Positions 50,531 to 60,838 of a DNA stretch of 64,000 nucleotides are shown piece after piece. This DNA is from Thiocapsa sp. (GTDB lineage: Bacteria > Pseudomonadota > Gammaproteobacteria > Chromatiales > Chromatiaceae). The notes beneath the pieces are model-generated. The model was not told where the DNA came from, did no database searches, and saw only the letters and a list, made by a program, of their open reading frames with translations. A program made the position numbers and the translations under genes. Location of the stretch: the NCBI RefSeq assembly GCF_018399035.1, contig NZ_CP073760.1, positions 4,712,501 through 4,776,500 of the forward strand, written 5' to 3'. Within the stretch, counting starts at the first letter, position 1; each line of letters begins with the position of its first letter.

Positions 50531-52372
50531 ATGTCCGTCAACGCTTGGCTCAAGTCTCACCGTCCGCTTGCCGGTGCTGCGCTGACGCGCACCATCGGTC
50601 TAGGCGTCGGGCAAGGGCTGCTCGCCATCGCACAAGCCTGGTTGCTTGCCTTGATCCTGAACGCCGTGATCTTCGAGGGGGCGGGTCTGACCGAGATCGG
50701 GCACTTGATGGCGGTCCTGCTGGGGCTCTTCCTGGTGCGCGGCGTCGCCGTCTGGCTGGGCGAGCGCTCGGCCTTCCAAGCCGCTGCCTTGGTCCGCGCC
50801 GGTTTGCGCGATCAGGTGTTCCGCCACCTGCAACACCTTGGCCCGCGCTATCTGGCCAACGAGCGCAGCGGTGCCTTGGTCGAAATGCTCACCAAGGGGA
50901 TCGATGACCTGGAGGGCTATTACGCCCGCTTTCTCCCGGCCATGACCCTGACGATGATCCTTCCCGTGGTGATTCTGGTCGTCGTCTTTCCGGCGGACTG
51001 GGTCGCGGGTACGGTCATGCTGGTCACCGCGCCCCTGATCCCGCTCTTCATGATCCTCATCGGGTCGAGTGCTCAGTCCAAGAATCAGCGCCAATGGAAG
51101 GAGCTCGTGCGCATGAGCTCGCACTTCCTCGACGTCATCCAGGGCCTGACGACCCTGAAGCTCTTCGGGGCGAGCCGTCGCGAGGCGGACGAGGTGGCGC
51201 GCATCTCCAATGCCTATCGCAGCAGCACCATGCAGGTCTTGCGGGTCGCCTTTCTCTCATCGGCCGTTCTGGAGTTCTTCGCCGCCATCGGCATCGCCAT
51301 CATCGCCGTGTTCGTCGGCTTTCGGCTCTACGGGTTGGTGATGCCGCTGCCGGAGTGGCTGATGGCGCTCCCCGAGATCACCTATCTGCAGGGCCTCTTC
51401 ATCCTGATGTTGGCGCCCGAGTTCTATGCCCCCTTGCGCAACATGGGGGTCCAGTACCACGCGCGGATGGCCGCCTCCGCCGCCGCCGAGCAGATGATCC
51501 GGGTGCTGGATGCCGAGCCGGAGGGGCGATCCGCATCCGACCCGAACGGCTCCGATCGGGCCGCATCCGGTCCCGCCCGGCTGCAGGCCCCAAGCCCCTT
51601 CGGTCTGCGTTTTCAGGATGTGCATTTCAGCTACGAAGAAGGTCGCGATGCACTGCGCGGCATGGACTTCGAGGTCCCCGCAGGCGCCCGTGTCGCACTG
51701 GTCGGGACCAGCGGGGCCGGCAAGACCACCGTGATCAATCTCCTGCTGGGCTTCCTCTCGCCGACCTCGGGTCGGATCCTGATCGGCGAGCAGGTGCTGT
51801 CCGACCTCGACCTCGAGGAGTGGCGCAGCCAACTCGCCTGGGTCCCGCAGCAGCCGCGTCTCTTTCAGGGGACGATCGGCGACAACATCCGGCTCGGCCG
51901 CCCGGATGCGGATCTCGAGTCGGTCCGTGCGGCGGCCCGTCGCGCCCGTGCCGCCGACTTCATCGAGGCATTGCCTGCCGGCTACGACAACCTGGTCGGC
52001 GAGCGCGGGGCGGGTCTCTCGGGCGGTCAGATCCAGCGCATCGCACTTGCCCGCGCCTTCCTGCGCGACGCCCCGCTGGTCATCCTGGACGAGGCGACCG
52101 CCAACCTCGATCCCGAGAGCGAGCGCCTGGTGCAGGAGGGCATCGAGGAGCTGGCCAAGGGTCGCACCCTCTTGGTCGTCGCCCACCGACTCGCGACCGT
52201 GCGCCGGGCGGACCGTATCCTGGTGCTCGCGTCGGGTCGGGTCGCCGAGTCCGGGACGCACGAGACCCTCTCCGCGTCGAACGGGATCTATGCCCGTATG
52301 ATCGCGGCCTACGGCCAGACCGCACCCGGGCAGGCCGACGTTTGGAATCCGGAGCGGGAGGACGATCGATGA
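50531..52372 (+). CDS. cydD: CydD, heterodimeric thiol/heme ABC exporter subunit
   Basis: A 613-aa fused membrane/ATPase ABC protein; CydDC exports glutathione/cysteine (and binds heme) and is needed for cytochrome bd assembly. Membrane part ends near residue 330; ATPase shows LVGTSGAGKTTVINLLL, GLSGGQIQRIALARAF, LVILDEATANLDPESE. ATG 50531 chosen; the longer frame is not protein-like. Stop overlaps cydC start (ATGA). cydAB are not in this window. Confidence 0.92.
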   Translation: MSVNAWLKSHRPLAGAALTRTIGLGVGQGLLAIAQAWLLALILNAVIFEGAGLTEIGHLMAVLLGLFLVRGVAVWLGERSAFQAAALVRAGLRDQVFRHLQHLGPRYLANERSGALVEMLTKGIDDLEGYYARFLPAMTLTMILPVVILVVVFPADWVAGTVMLVTAPLIPLFMILIGSSAQSKNQRQWKELVRMSSHFLDVIQGLTTLKLFGASRREADEVARISNAYRSSTMQVLRVAFLSSAVLEFFAAIGIAIIAVFVGFRLYGLVMPLPEWLMALPEITYLQGLFILMLAPEFYAPLRNMGVQYHARMAASAAAEQMIRVLDAEPEGRSASDPNGSDRAASGPARLQAPSPFGLRFQDVHFSYEEGRDALRGMDFEVPAGARVALVGTSGAGKTTVINLLLGFLSPTSGRILIGEQVLSDLDLEEWRSQLAWVPQQPRLFQGTIGDNIRLGRPDADLESVRAAARRARAADFIEALPAGYDNLVGERGAGLSGGQIQRIALARAFLRDAPLVILDEATANLDPESERLVQEGIEELAKGRTLLVVAHRLATVRRADRILVLASGRVAESGTHETLSASNGIYARMIAAYGQTAPGQADVWNPEREDDR

Positions 52373-54102
52373 AGGAGCTGTTGCGTCTCTGGAGCCTGTT
52401 TCGGCCCTATCGCGGCTGGATGATTGCCGGCACCCTGATCGCCCTCTTGACCCTGATCGCCAATGTCGCGCTCATGGCCTTGGCGGGCTGGTTCATCACC
52501 GCCATGGCGGTGGCCGGTGTCGCCGGGGTCGCCATCAACTACTTCGCGCCCGCCGCCTTGATCCGCCTGAGCGCCGTGATGCGCACTGCCGGTCGCTATG
52601 CCGAGCGCCTGGTCAATCACGAGGCCACCTTCCGGCTGATCGCCGAGCTGCGGGTCTGGTTTTACCGCCATCTCGAGCCGCTGGCCCCCGCGCGTCTGCA
52701 GCAGTATCACAGCGGCGACCTGCTGAGCCGCATCCGTGCCGACATCGACGCCTTGGACAACCTCTATGTCCGCGTGCTGGTGCCCGTGGCGGTCGCCGCC
52801 ATCAGCACGGTGCTCTTCTTCATCTTCCTGCTCCTGCACGACCCGTTGCTGGCGCTCTCCGGGCTCGCCTTCCTGCTCATCGCCGGCGTCGCCTTGCCCG
52901 TTTGGTCGCAAGGGCGCGGTCAAGCCCCCGGGCGTCGGCTCGCCGAGGACGAGGCCGAGCTGCGTGCGGCCGTCATCGACGGTGTTCAGGGCATGGCCGA
53001 GCTGACGATCTACGGGGCCAACGCGCGCCAGGCCGAGCGTATCGACGGCCTGGGTCGGCGCCTCATCGCCGACCAGGCCCGCTTGAGCAGCGATCACGGC
53101 GTCACCCAGGCGGCGGTCGGTCTGAGCGCGAGCCTGAGCCTCTGGGTGCTGCTCTGGCTCGGCATCCCCATGGTGCACGACGGCACCCTGATGCCCCCGC
53201 AGCTGGCCATGCTCGCACTCTTCACGCTGGCGAGCTTCGAGGCCGTCGCGCCGTTGCCCCAGGCCTTCCAGCTTCTCGGTCGGACACTGGCCGCCGCGCG
53301 GCGACTCTTCGCCATCGTCGATACCGATCCTCCCGTCGTCGAGCCGACCGCACCCTCGCCCCGACCGGAGCGCTTCGACATCCGCTTCAGCGGTGTCGGA
53401 TTCAGCTATCCGGGTGCCGCGACACCGGCCGTCGCCGACATCCATCTCGAGGTCCCGCAGGGCACCCGAGCCGCGGTCGTCGGCGCCACCGGCTCGGGCA
53501 AGAGCACGCTCTTCAACCTGCTGCTGCGCTTCTGGGAGCCGGATGCCGGAGACATCAGTATCGGCGGTCACTCCATCACCACCTTCCGCGGGGACGACCT
53601 GCGCAGTCATATCGCGGTGGTCAGCCAGCAGACCTATCTCTTCGACACCACCATCCGCGAGAACCTGCAGATCGCTGCGCCCGAGGCCACGCAGGAGGCG
53701 ATCGAGGCCGCCTGCCGCGTCGCCCAGATCCACGACTTCATCAGCGAGCTGCCCGACGGCTACGGCACCTGGGTGGGGGAGACCGGGGTGCGTCTCTCCG
53801 GCGGACAGGCCCGGCGCATTGCGGTTGCCCGCGCCCTGCTCAAGGATGCCCCCATCCTGCTGCTGGACGAGCCCACGGAGGGTCTGGATGCCGAGACCGA
53901 GCGCAGTCTCATGCAGGCGCTCGACCGTCTCATGGTCGGGCGCACCGTGCTGCTCATCACCCACCGCCCCGCCGGGCTGGATTGGGTCGACCGCGTTCTG
54001 GTTCTCGACAACGGGCGCGAGATCGCCCGCGGCGATTCCAACGTCATCCCGGAAGCCACGCAAGGGGCCTTGCTGCGAGACGCCGCGGGCGCGGCGGCGT
54101 AA
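52369..54102 (+). CDS. cydC: CydC, heterodimeric thiol/heme ABC exporter subunit
   Basis: A 577-aa partner of CydD: ALMALAGWFITAMAVAGVAG and RYAERLVNHEATFRLIAELR are typical CydC sequence; ATPase VVGATGSGKSTLFNLLL, VRLSGGQARRIAVARALL, ILLLDEPTEGLDAETE. Coupled to cydD by a 4-nt overlap. Confidence 0.92.
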   Translation: MKELLRLWSLFRPYRGWMIAGTLIALLTLIANVALMALAGWFITAMAVAGVAGVAINYFAPAALIRLSAVMRTAGRYAERLVNHEATFRLIAELRVWFYRHLEPLAPARLQQYHSGDLLSRIRADIDALDNLYVRVLVPVAVAAISTVLFFIFLLLHDPLLALSGLAFLLIAGVALPVWSQGRGQAPGRRLAEDEAELRAAVIDGVQGMAELTIYGANARQAERIDGLGRRLIADQARLSSDHGVTQAAVGLSASLSLWVLLWLGIPMVHDGTLMPPQLAMLALFTLASFEAVAPLPQAFQLLGRTLAAARRLFAIVDTDPPVVEPTAPSPRPERFDIRFSGVGFSYPGAATPAVADIHLEVPQGTRAAVVGATGSGKSTLFNLLLRFWEPDAGDISIGGHSITTFRGDDLRSHIAVVSQQTYLFDTTIRENLQIAAPEATQEAIEAACRVAQIHDFISELPDGYGTWVGETGVRLSGGQARRIAVARALLKDAPILLLDEPTEGLDAETERSLMQALDRLMVGRTVLLITHRPAGLDWVDRVLVLDNGREIARGDSNVIPEATQGALLRDAAGAAA

Positions 54103-54144
54103 GCTGACGGTGAGCGAGCACATCCCCGGTACAGGACAATCCTC

Positions 54145-54714
54145 ATGACACAGCCCGCGGCGCTTCTTCACATCGATCTCGACGACTATCTGCAAGGCGA
54201 GCTGGCCAGCGACATCCGCCACGAGTATGTCGCCGGTCAGGTCTTCGCCATGGCGGGAGCCGGCGAGGTGCATAATCGGATCAGCCTGAACATTGCGTTT
54301 CACCTGCGCGCAGCCACCCGCGGCACGCCCTGCGGCGTCTTCATCAGCGACATGAAGGTGCGGGTGGCGGCACACGAGGCGTTCTATTACCCGGACGTGC
54401 TCTGGACCTGTGATCCGCACGACCGGGAGTCGCTCTACAAGACCTCTCCCTGTCTGATCGCCGAGGTGCTCTCGCCCTCGACCGAGATCATTGACCGGCG
54501 TGAAAAGCTCATCGCCTACCGGACACTTCCGTCCCTGCGCGACTATCTGCTGGTGGCGCAGGACAGCCGTCGCGTGGAACGGTTTCGGCGCACTGAGGCG
54601 GGAGATTGGCGCCACGAGATCATCGAGGAGGGTGACCTGACCTTCACCTGCGGGAGCCTCGAGGTGCGACTGTCCGTGGCCGACCTGTACGAAGACGTCG
54701 TGCTCGGGGGTTGA
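54145..54714 (+). CDS. Uma2-family (DUF820) restriction-endonuclease-fold protein
   Basis: A 189-aa PD-(D/E)XK-like protein: YVAGQVFAMAGAGEVHNRIS, YYPDVLWTCDP, CLIAEVLSPSTEIIDRREKL. Uma2 genes are abundant in cyanobacteria and phototrophs, often near repeats; cellular function is not established. Begins 42 bp after cydC. Confidence 0.87.
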   Translation: MTQPAALLHIDLDDYLQGELASDIRHEYVAGQVFAMAGAGEVHNRISLNIAFHLRAATRGTPCGVFISDMKVRVAAHEAFYYPDVLWTCDPHDRESLYKTSPCLIAEVLSPSTEIIDRREKLIAYRTLPSLRDYLLVAQDSRRVERFRRTEAGDWRHEIIEEGDLTFTCGSLEVRLSVADLYEDVVLGG

Positions 54715-54785
54715 AGGCGCCGCTCGGCATCGATTGCCGAGGCAAGGAACCGGCTCACCCGCGCAGCACAGGACCGCGGCTTCGA

Positions 54786-54830
54786 GTGGTCCGCAGGAAA
54801 TACTTGTTGGACACCAACGTGGTCTCCGAG
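54786..54830 (+). pseudogene. VapC-type PIN toxin 5' remnant
   Basis: The frame reads KYLLDTNVVSE, the N-terminal strand and first catalytic Asp of VapC PIN toxins, and stops where an 81-bp inverted-repeat element begins at 54831. Upstream, about 54729-54780, a frame SIAEARNRLTRAAQDRG may be an antitoxin scrap. No further PIN sequence follows the element in any frame I could read. The rest of the gap to 55143 shows no gene. Confidence 0.55.
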
Positions 54831-54911
54831 GGACAGACCACGGTTTCTCGAGGCTGTAAAGGGCACAAAACACAGTTTCCCAAGTCAATCAGAGACAACC
54901 GTGGTCCGTCC
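54831..54911. mobile_element. 81-bp inverted-repeat element in the vapC remnant
   Basis: GGACAGACCACGGTT at the left and AACCGTGGTCCGTCC at the right are inverted repeats with one mismatch. The interior is unlike other elements here. It lies directly after the VapC start sequence, so it either inserted there or marks a deletion junction. Confidence 0.6.
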
Positions 54912-55143
54912 CCGGTTTCCCCGGCGTGGGCATCACCGACGACAGCGACACCGGTATTTACATGGGCGCAGGCTTTCCGTAGCCACCCCTGTGCAGCGGC
55001 TGCTGCGTACTGCAATGCCGATTGAGTTGCGTTTCCGCGAAATGAAAACTGCAGTTTGAAGTTCCGCGCAGCCCCGTCTAGGATTAGCGATGTACCCCGA
55101 GGGAAGTCTTCATGTCAGTCGTCCAACCCGAAGAGGTTTACCT

Positions 55144-55326
55144 GTGAAAAGGATCCAGACCGTGTCATCCATCAGGACGAGCTCTGAAATCAAGGGTTTC
55201 AGATCACTGGTCCACTCCGTCGGTGCACCGCTCAGGGCCTTGGATCAAGGCCGGATCCAACTGGGCTACGCCAGACGCATCGCCGCTCGCGACCGGCGGA
55301 ACTGGCTCGACGCCAAAGTCTGCTGA
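55144..55326 (+). CDS. Possible small basic protein
   Basis: A 60-aa frame from GTG 55144 with GAAGAGG 7 nt upstream: VKRIQTVSSIRTSSEIKGFR, then APLRALDQGRIQLGYARRIA. Net basic, no membrane segment, no recognised domain. Reported because of the good ribosome-binding site; it may not be real. Confidence 0.35.
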   Translation: MKRIQTVSSIRTSSEIKGFRSLVHSVGAPLRALDQGRIQLGYARRIAARDRRNWLDAKVC

Positions 55327-55505
55327 TTCGCGTACCCCGGGCGGTTGGTGAGGCTCCTGCATTGCGCGTGCGCTGCTCGGAGCAAATCAAACCGGGGAAC
55401 GACAAGCCTCCGTCGGCCGTGCGTTCGGCCTGATTCACGAAGGCATGGGCAGTCGGGATGTGCATTGCCTGAAATCGCCTTGGGATGAAATGCGTTGCCC
55501 GGGCG

Positions 55506-56762
55506 TCAGTCGGCTGGCCGTCCGAAGCGGTACTGGATCCGGGTCGGTCCGCCTTTGACCTCGCGTATGACCCAGGCGGCGTGGAGGTTGCCGGCGTCGT
55601 CCAGGGCGATCGACGGATGGCCCTGCTCCTCGGGGCCGGAGGCTCCGGGAAGCGGCAGGTCTTCACTCCATGCGCCGTCGGCATACCAGCTCAGGAGGAT
55701 GTCGCCCTGTCCTTCGCGCTCGTCGGTCCAGGCGACGACGAGCGTACCGTCGGGGTGGCCGGCGGCGCTGACGTGCCATTGCGCGGACAGCTCGCCGAAG
55801 TCGTCCTGCACTCGCTCGTTCGGGCCGAATCCGTCCGGTCCGAGGTGTCCGGCATAGACGTCGTAGCCGTGACGGAAGTTGCGCTTATCCTCCCAGGCGG
55901 CGAGCAGGCGATCGGCACCATAGGGTGCGATCGCGACACGCGCGACGCCGTGACCTGCGCCGAAGGGCATGTCGGGACCGGGCGGGTCCTCGCTGATCCG
56001 CGCCGGCGGATCGAAACTGCAGGGCTGACCGGGTGCGCTTGCCGTGGCCATGATGATGGTGTGACCGGGGCGACGATCCTCCCAGGCGACGACGAGTCGT
56101 TCGCCGACCTGCGCGGCGGTCGGGAAGAGTTGGTCGGCGATCGGGGCCGCGGCGTCCGCCGGGCAGCGCGTTTTGACCGCCAAGCTGAGCGCGCCGTCGC
56201 GGCCGAGCGTCGCCGTCATGATCCGCGCGACGCCGGTCTGCCGATCCGCCCAGACCGCGACGAGATCCCCGGCGGAGCCGTCCAGGCTGACTTGAGCACC
56301 TTTCGGGCTGAGCTCCGCGGGCGGCCCGAGCCCCTCCGGGGTTGCGAGCCGCACGAGGATCCGTCCGTCCTCCTCCCAGGCGACCGCGAAGCGTCGATCG
56401 GGCAGGGCGGCGACGGCGGGCTCGAAGGCCTCGCCTTCGCCGCTGATCCGGATCGCGGGGGCAAAGACGCCGGCATTCGGATCCTTCAGTGCCAGGTAGG
56501 CGCGCGGGGTCCCCGCGTGCTCGTCGTCCCAGACGACCGCGACCGTCCCGTCCGAGACGGCAAGGCTGCGTCGTCCGGCGGACGACATCTGATGGAAGAC
56601 GCCCGCCGAGGTCCCGGCCACCTCGATCGACGGCTCATCGAAGGTCCAAGGCTGCGCCGCGACCGCCCCCGAGGCCGTCGCCAAAGCCAGACCGGCAGCG
56701 AGCGCCCAAGGGAAGGAGGCGTGGACCGGACGCCCGCCGCAAGCCACCACAGAACGGCTCAC
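55506..56762 (-). CDS. Secreted beta-propeller-like protein
   Basis: A 418-aa exported protein (signal WALAAGLALATASGAVAAQP). It carries repeated strand motifs with AW-acidic-acidic/basic ends: VAVVWDDEHAG, FAVAWEEDGR, LVAVWADRQTG, LVVAWEDRRPG, LLAAWEDKRN, LVVAWTDEREG, about 50-60 residues apart, consistent with a six- or seven-bladed sialidase-like propeller. No sialidase catalytic Arg/Asp set is evident. It follows the thioredoxin gene with a 4-nt overlap. Confidence 0.7.
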   Translation of the reverse strand: MSRSVVACGGRPVHASFPWALAAGLALATASGAVAAQPWTFDEPSIEVAGTSAGVFHQMSSAGRRSLAVSDGTVAVVWDDEHAGTPRAYLALKDPNAGVFAPAIRISGEGEAFEPAVAALPDRRFAVAWEEDGRILVRLATPEGLGPPAELSPKGAQVSLDGSAGDLVAVWADRQTGVARIMTATLGRDGALSLAVKTRCPADAAAPIADQLFPTAAQVGERLVVAWEDRRPGHTIIMATASAPGQPCSFDPPARISEDPPGPDMPFGAGHGVARVAIAPYGADRLLAAWEDKRNFRHGYDVYAGHLGPDGFGPNERVQDDFGELSAQWHVSAAGHPDGTLVVAWTDEREGQGDILLSWYADGAWSEDLPLPGASGPEEQGHPSIALDDAGNLHAAWVIREVKGGPTRIQYRFGRPAD

Positions 56763-57232
56763 GAGGCACCCGCGGCGGCGAGTGCCTCTTGGATTTTGGT
56801 GTCGGCTTCGAGTAGATCCTCGATCCGCTGTACGCCGACCAGACGCAGGACTGTCTCACCGTCCGGCGTCATGAATGAAAAGACGGGCGTGACGAAGGCG
56901 TCGTAACGGGTCCCGAGCTCGCGCTCGGTGATGCGCTCGCCGCTGGGCAGGCGCAGGCGCTCTCCGCTCTCGGCATCGACATAGGCGAGTGCGTAATGCG
57001 CGGAGTAACGCTCGTGCACCTGCGCGTCGGAGAATGCCTCCTTGTTGGTCTTCTCGCAGTAGCCGCAGCCGTAGCGGCCGAAGTAGACGAACAGCGGTTT
57101 GCCCTCGTCGCGCGCCTGTTGCATGGCCCGGTCGAAGGGCTTGAAGGCGTAGCCGTCCGGCGCCTCGGCGTGGGCTGCGGCAGCGGCTATCAGGAGAAGG
57201 CCGAGGAGGGCCGATCGAGCGAATCGGGTCAT
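56759..57232 (-). CDS. Periplasmic thioredoxin-fold protein (SoxW/DUF255-like)
   Basis: A 157-aa exported protein: signal SALLGLLLIAAAAAHAEAPD, then PLFVYFGRYGCGYCEKTNKE with a CGYC redox motif and a conserved cis-Pro region (YDAFVTPVFSFMTPDGE). Probably reduces or isomerises periplasmic disulfides; SoxW-type proteins occur with sulfur oxidation genes, but none is adjacent. ATG 57232 with GGGAG about 10 nt upstream. Confidence 0.85.
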   Translation of the reverse strand: MTRFARSALLGLLLIAAAAAHAEAPDGYAFKPFDRAMQQARDEGKPLFVYFGRYGCGYCEKTNKEAFSDAQVHERYSAHYALAYVDAESGERLRLPSGERITERELGTRYDAFVTPVFSFMTPDGETVLRLVGVQRIEDLLEADTKIQEALAAAGAS

Positions 57233-57430
57233 GGGTTCAAGCTCCCGCGAGTGGATGAAAGAGGGTGCGTACGGCACCTTAGCAAAAGCCGGTGCGGACC
57301 GGCACCCGGGGCTTGGTCGCACCTCCAGCGAGTGTGGCTCCTGGCGCAGAGCGCCGCGGGGCATGCGTGACACCGCCGAGCGGTGTCACGAGCGACGGAC
57401 CGTAACCAGGATTGGACGTCTGAGCGGTGA

Positions 57431-57464
57431 GGATGGGTTTCGCTGTGCTCTACCCATCCTACGG
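57431..57464. repeat. GGATGGGTTTCGCTGTGCTC dispersed palindromic repeat (copy 1)
   Basis: GGATGGGT...ACCCATCC hairpin, also found at 61512-61545 and in part, inverted, at 61431-61464. It lies after trkH (minus) in the gap before the thioredoxin gene. Confidence 0.75.
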
Positions 57465-57513
57465 GTTTCGGTTGTTCTCGAATCTTTCCCGGGGAGTCGA
57501 GATGTTCCGGCGG

Positions 57514-58959
57514 TCAACGTCGCCAAAAGGCCGGCGAGAGGATCACCAGGATGGTCAGGATCTCCAACCGCCCGAGAAGCATGGCGACGACGCCGAGCAG
57601 CTTGCCGAGGTCGCTGACCGATTGGAAGGTGAGGGCGACCTCGCCGAGCCCCGGGCCGAGATTGTTCAGGCAGGTGGCGACGGCACTGAAGGCATCCAGC
57701 GGGGCGAGCCCGGCGTGGATCATCAAGAGGGTTAAGGTCGCGACGGCGAAGCTGTAGAGCGCGAAGAAGCCCCAGACCGAGCGCGCAAGGCGGGGGTCGA
57801 CGATGCGTCGGCCCAAGCGCAGCGGCAGGATGGCGTGCGGATGGATGAGCTGGCGCACCTCCTGCGCGCCTTGCTTGACCATCAGCAGGACCCGCAGCAC
57901 CTTCATGCCGCCGGCGGTCGAGCCGCCGCACCCGCCGACGAAGCTGATGTAGATGAGCAGGAGCGGGAGGAAATCCGGCCAGTGGGCGAAGTCGACGATC
58001 CCGAAGCCGGTGCTGGTGACGATGGAGACCACCTCGAAGGAGGCATCCCGCAGGCTGGCATGCACCTGATCGTAAGGACCCTCCAGGTAGAGGACCAGAC
58101 CGACCAGCGCGACCATGGCGAGCACGAAGCCGAGGAAGGTCCTGGCCTCGGTGTCGCGCAGATACTGCATCGGATTGCGGTCGAGCCAGACCAGGTAATG
58201 GACACCGAAGTTGATTGCGGCCAGGAGCATGAAGACGACGGCCACCGCCTCGATGGCAGGGCTTGCGAAATGGCCCATGCTGGCGTCGTGGGTCGAGAAG
58301 CCGCCGGTCGATACCGTCGACAGACTGTGGGAGACGGCATCGAAGGGTGTCATCCCCGCCAGCCAGTAACCGGCGGCGCAGGCGAGGGTGAGCGCGAAGT
58401 AGATCAGCCAGAGCGCACGGGCGGTTTGGGTCAGGCGCGGGGTCAGCTTCTCTTCTTTGAGCGGCCCCGGCGCCTCGGCCCGGTAGAGCTGCATCCCGCC
58501 GATGCCCAGCATGGGCATGACCGCGACCCCGAGCACGATGAGTCCCATCCCGCCGAACCACTGCAGCTGTTGGCGGTAGAAGAGCAGCGAGCGCGGCATG
58601 CTGTCCAGACCGTCGATCACGGTCGCACCCGTCGTGGTGATCCCGGAGGTGGATTCGAACAGGGCATCGACCGGCGAGAGACCGAAGCCGTTCATCAGCG
58701 GCCAAGCACCCAGGAGACTCAGCAGCACCCAGAAGAGGGTCACGACCAGATAACCGTCGCCCACGCTCAACTCGCGCGCGCGACGCCGACCGATCAGCCA
58801 GAGGAAGGCGCCGCCCGCGAGCGAGCCGACCATCGGCCAGAGGAAGTGGACGACCTCTGCCTCCCGATACCAGACACCCACGAGGATCGGGCCGGTCAAG
58901 GTGATGCCGAAGATCAGCGCATAGATGCCGACGATCCGACCGACCAGGACCAGGTTCAT
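57514..58959 (-). CDS. trkH: TrkH-family potassium uptake protein
   Basis: A 481-aa channel-like K+ transporter. Four selectivity-filter regions are visible: STSGITTTGATV, SLSTVSTGGFSTH, SIVTSTGFGIVDF and ATCLNNLGPGLG. Works with a TrkA regulatory subunit encoded elsewhere. ATG 58959 was used; an in-frame start at 59007 gives 16 more residues. Confidence 0.93.
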   Translation of the reverse strand: MNLVLVGRIVGIYALIFGITLTGPILVGVWYREAEVVHFLWPMVGSLAGGAFLWLIGRRRARELSVGDGYLVVTLFWVLLSLLGAWPLMNGFGLSPVDALFESTSGITTTGATVIDGLDSMPRSLLFYRQQLQWFGGMGLIVLGVAVMPMLGIGGMQLYRAEAPGPLKEEKLTPRLTQTARALWLIYFALTLACAAGYWLAGMTPFDAVSHSLSTVSTGGFSTHDASMGHFASPAIEAVAVVFMLLAAINFGVHYLVWLDRNPMQYLRDTEARTFLGFVLAMVALVGLVLYLEGPYDQVHASLRDASFEVVSIVTSTGFGIVDFAHWPDFLPLLLIYISFVGGCGGSTAGGMKVLRVLLMVKQGAQEVRQLIHPHAILPLRLGRRIVDPRLARSVWGFFALYSFAVATLTLLMIHAGLAPLDAFSAVATCLNNLGPGLGEVALTFQSVSDLGKLLGVVAMLLGRLEILTILVILSPAFWRR

Positions 58960-59063
58960 GGGCGTTGGTTCACGGGCGCTCCCGAGCGCCTGCTCGGGCT
59001 CCGGCAAGCCTCCGCGCAGCGCGCCGCCCGGAGTGCGCCGCAGGAGCCGCCGGGCGAGCAGAC

Positions 59064-60176
59064 TCAGCGGACGACACCGAGCACCTCCAGATAGCGCTCG
59101 GCGCTGCGTTGCTGCGTGTATTCGCAGACGGCGGAGCGCAGCGACTCGGGGGGCAGTGGGTGCTCCAGGGTGTGCTGCATGGCAGCGGCGAGCGCCTCGA
59201 CATCACCGACCGGCACCAGCGGCCCGTAGCGCCCGCCGTCCAGGAGCTCGAACGGACCGCTCGGGCAATCGGTCGAGACGACCGGGATACCCAGCGCCAT
59301 GGCCTCGGTCAACACGTTCGGCGAGCCCTCCCAGGCGGAGGACAGCACGAACAGACGGGCACGCGCGAGATAGGCATAGGGATTGTCTTGAAAGCCGAGC
59401 AGCGCGACGCGGTCGTTTAGACCGAGCTCCACGATCAACGCCTCCAGCTTGGATCGGCCGCCGCCCTCGCCGAGAATCGCGAGTCTGCAATCGATGTCCC
59501 GCGGCAGCCGCGCGAAGGCATGAATCAGCGTCGGGAAGTCCTTTTGACGCTGCAGGCGCCCTGCACCGAGGATGACCGGCGGCTCGCCCGGTGCGAGCCA
59601 TGAATGCGGACAGGGCTCGGCGGCCAAGCGGTTCAGCTCCGGCGTGATGACCGGATTGCGGATCACGCTGATCTGCTCGCGCGGCAGGCGGGCGATCCGG
59701 GCGGTATCTTGCGCGACGCCCTCGGAAACGGCGACGATGTGATCGATCCGCGGGTAGAGCAGACGGATCGGGGTATAGCGCAACCACCGCTCGACTCCGG
59801 TCCTTTCGGCCATCGCCGCGGACAGGTGGGTGCCCAGACGCATCACCAGGCGGGTGTCCGTCCCGGCCAGCGCCCGCGCCAGCACCGCCGCCCTGCCGGC
59901 GCGATCCTTGGCCGCCAAGAGGGCGGCGGGGCGACGGCGCCGAAGATAGCGGGCGAGCGCCGGGGCGGCGAGCGCACTGTGGCGGGTACCCAGCTCAATC
60001 CGGTTGACCTCGGGCGGGAGTCGGGCGAGATGCGGACCGGAGGCGCGCATCAGGACCAGATCGACGGGCTGCCCCAGGTCAAGGACACCGCGGATGAGGT
60101 TGACGAGCATGTGCTCGACTCCGCCGGCACCCGAGAAGGATGCAAAGACGGCGATGGGGGGCTTGGTGCTCGGCAT
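59064..60176 (-). CDS. Glycosyltransferase family 4
   Basis: A 370-aa GT-B fold enzyme. N-terminal FASFSGAGGVEHMLVNLIRG, C-terminal donor-binding ILGAGRLQRQKDFPTLIHAF and the E-x7-E segment EGSPNVLTEAMALGIPVVST. Probably adds a sugar to LPS core or another surface glycan; acceptor unknown. 104 bp upstream of trkH on the same strand. Confidence 0.9.
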   Translation of the reverse strand: MPSTKPPIAVFASFSGAGGVEHMLVNLIRGVLDLGQPVDLVLMRASGPHLARLPPEVNRIELGTRHSALAAPALARYLRRRRPAALLAAKDRAGRAAVLARALAGTDTRLVMRLGTHLSAAMAERTGVERWLRYTPIRLLYPRIDHIVAVSEGVAQDTARIARLPREQISVIRNPVITPELNRLAAEPCPHSWLAPGEPPVILGAGRLQRQKDFPTLIHAFARLPRDIDCRLAILGEGGGRSKLEALIVELGLNDRVALLGFQDNPYAYLARARLFVLSSAWEGSPNVLTEAMALGIPVVSTDCPSGPFELLDGGRYGPLVPVGDVEALAAAMQHTLEHPLPPESLRSAVCEYTQQRSAERYLEVLGVVR

Positions 60177-60250
60177 GAAGGTCTCTCGCGGAGGATCGGG
60201 TGTTATAGTTTCGTGTCTGCATGAGATTTGAACCCAACGAGGACAGAATC

Positions 60251-60837
<587 letters not shown>

Positions 60838-60838
<1 letters not shown>

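Noticed and set aside
54910..54980. Plus-strand fragment GVGITDDSDTGIYMGAGFP after the vapC element
   Set aside because: Looks like an outer-membrane beta-strand but is only about 20 residues before a stop and has no start; too short to support.
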